A DNA stretch of 64,000 nucleotides. Source: Sphingomonadales bacterium EhC05. GTDB taxonomy: Bacteria > Pseudomonadota > Alphaproteobacteria > Sphingomonadales > Sphingomonadaceae. Under the pieces are notes generated by a model, which saw only the letters and a list, made by a program, of their open reading frames with translations, made no database searches and was not told the origin of the DNA. The position numbers and the translations under genes were made by a program. The DNA lies in NCBI GenBank assembly GCA_001650955.1, contig LXYP01000007.1:1-64000 (forward strand), given 5' to 3'. This document shows, in pieces, positions 63,094 to 64,000 of this stretch; position 1 is the stretch's first letter, and each line of letters opens with the position of its first letter.

Positions 63094-64000
63094 ATGAGTG
63101 ATGCAGCAATTTCAATAAAAAACCTGTCAAAAACCTATGCGGGAGGCAAACAGGCTCTCGATGACGTGACCTTTGACGTGAAACGAGGGTCGATTTTTGG
63201 CCTGCTCGGGCCAAATGGTGCGGGCAAATCCACCTTGATCAACATCCTGTCCGGGATGGTTCGAAAAACCGGTGGCACGGCGAGCGTGTGGGGCTTTGAT
63301 ATTGACGACAATCCGCGCAATGCGAAAGCCTCGATCGGGATCGTGCCGCAGGAAATCATGTTCGATCCGTTTTTCACCCCGTTCGAATCGCTCGAAGTCC
63401 AGGCCGGCCTCTATGGGGTTCGCAAATCGCAACGGCGGACGATGGAATTGCTCAAAGCGGTGCATCTCGACGACAAGGCTCACGCCTATTCCCGAACATT
63501 GTCGGGTGGCATGAAGCGGCGGCTGCTGGTCGCCAAGGCGATGGTTCACTCGCCACCGATATTGGTCCTCGATGAGCCAACAGCGGGCGTTGACATCGAT
63601 CTGCGCCAGCAGCTTTGGGAATATGTCCAGGAGCTCAACAAGGCGGGCGTCACGATTGTCCTGACCACTCATTATCTCGAAGAGGCCGAAAATCTCTGTG
63701 AGCGGATCGCGATTATCAATCACGGAAAGCTGATCGCCAACAAACCGACGCCGGAACTCGTCGACATGGCGCGGGAGAAGCTGGTCGAATTGACCCTCGA
63801 CCGCGATATTAGCGAAGCCCAGGATGCGGTTTCCTTTGCCAATGACCTGTTCGAGAAAGCCGAAATCATCGGCCCGCGTACGGTAGCGGTTACCTATAAT
63901 AAGGACCGTACCAATGCCGGCGGCGTGATGGCGGCCGTGCAGGAGCGCGGCTATGCGATTGTCGATGTAACCACGAAAGAAGCGGATCTGGAGGATGTAT
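63094..64000 (+). CDS. ABC transporter ATP-binding protein, 3' end outside window
   Basis: 302 codons, open at the right edge. Walker A LGPNGAGKST, signature LSGGMKRRLLVAKA, Walker B ILVLDEPTAGVD and TTHYLEEAE switch His are complete. It resembles YadG/NodI-type exporters; the permease should follow beyond the window. The start is the ATG at MSDAAISIKNLSKTYAG. Confidence 0.9.
   Translation, partial: MSDAAISIKNLSKTYAGGKQALDDVTFDVKRGSIFGLLGPNGAGKSTLINILSGMVRKTGGTASVWGFDIDDNPRNAKASIGIVPQEIMFDPFFTPFESLEVQAGLYGVRKSQRRTMELLKAVHLDDKAHAYSRTLSGGMKRRLLVAKAMVHSPPILVLDEPTAGVDIDLRQQLWEYVQELNKAGVTIVLTTHYLEEAENLCERIAIINHGKLIANKPTPELVDMAREKLVELTLDRDISEAQDAVSFANDLFEKAEIIGPRTVAVTYNKDRTNAGGVMAAVQERGYAIVDVTTKEADLEDV

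Overview
The window looks like a chromosomal segment of a Sphingomonadales alphaproteobacterium, probably a marine Sphingorhabdus/Parasphingorhabdus- or Sphingopyxis-like strain. The moderate GC, the hemC-hemD gene pair next to a Mic60/mitofilin-like gene, the CYP153-type P450, the DUF4402 proteins and the small zinc-ribbon proteins all fit that group. Genus is inferred, not proven.

Region 1 (1-4781) is an AT-richer accessory block: one tightly coupled minus-strand operon of six genes, still open at the left edge. It has a strong promoter (TTGACA, 16 bp, TATCTT) whose -10 lies inside a perfect 15-bp palindrome, probably the operator of the XRE repressor. The order is small acidic protein, XRE regulator, ImmA/IrrE metallopeptidase, thymidylate-synthase-like protein, putative DNA-base-hypermodification protein (5-hmdU kinase helical domain / thymine pyrophosphorylase-like family) and MazG-like pyrophosphohydrolase. 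This is the best candidate for an undescribed system: a nucleotide or DNA-base modification, or anti-phage, cassette under phage-style XRE/ImmA control. It sits beside a tRNA-Thr gene and a tRNA-like fragment flanked by short direct repeats, a typical integration hotspot.

Region 2 (5230-24800) is core metabolism: thioesterases, two large peptidases (Xaa-Pro aminopeptidase and S9 oligopeptidase), hemC-hemD with a Mic60-like membrane protein, tsaD-gpsA, a flippase-like exporter, an adenosine kinase-like sugar kinase, EI24 and lipoprotein genes, queG, a NatAB-type ABC exporter, a CYP153-like P450, a Tat-exported MsrB and a VOC protein.

Region 3 (24846-30055) is a four-gene cell-envelope operon: flavin-dependent oxidoreductase, GtrA, LtaS/sulfatase-like transferase and a GT-C membrane glycosyltransferase. 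An AT-rich DUF4238 gene interrupts the layout at 30242-31117.

Region 4 (31134-45582) holds a DUF885 lipoprotein, NhaA, an LLM flavoprotein, GspN, a WCxxS thioredoxin-like protein, IspG, an isoaspartyl peptidase, a TonB-like protein, a fatty acid desaturase, an acyl-CoA carboxylase beta subunit, an S1/P1 nuclease and a haloalkane dehalogenase.

Region 5 (45583-50595) is accessory again: an AT-rich gap, a tailspike/pectate-lyase-like beta-helix protein with a coupled upstream small ORF, an EEP hydrolase, and an LptB paralogue with a damaged P-loop and a lost switch histidine.

Region 6 (50754-64000) has an M3 dipeptidase, an aldehyde dehydrogenase, glnK-amtB behind a textbook sigma-54 promoter, a patatin, a PPOX-type oxidase, a CPBP protease, DUF924, TldD, a CHCC zinc finger protein, three tandem DUF4402 secreted proteins and the start of an ABC exporter that runs off the right edge.
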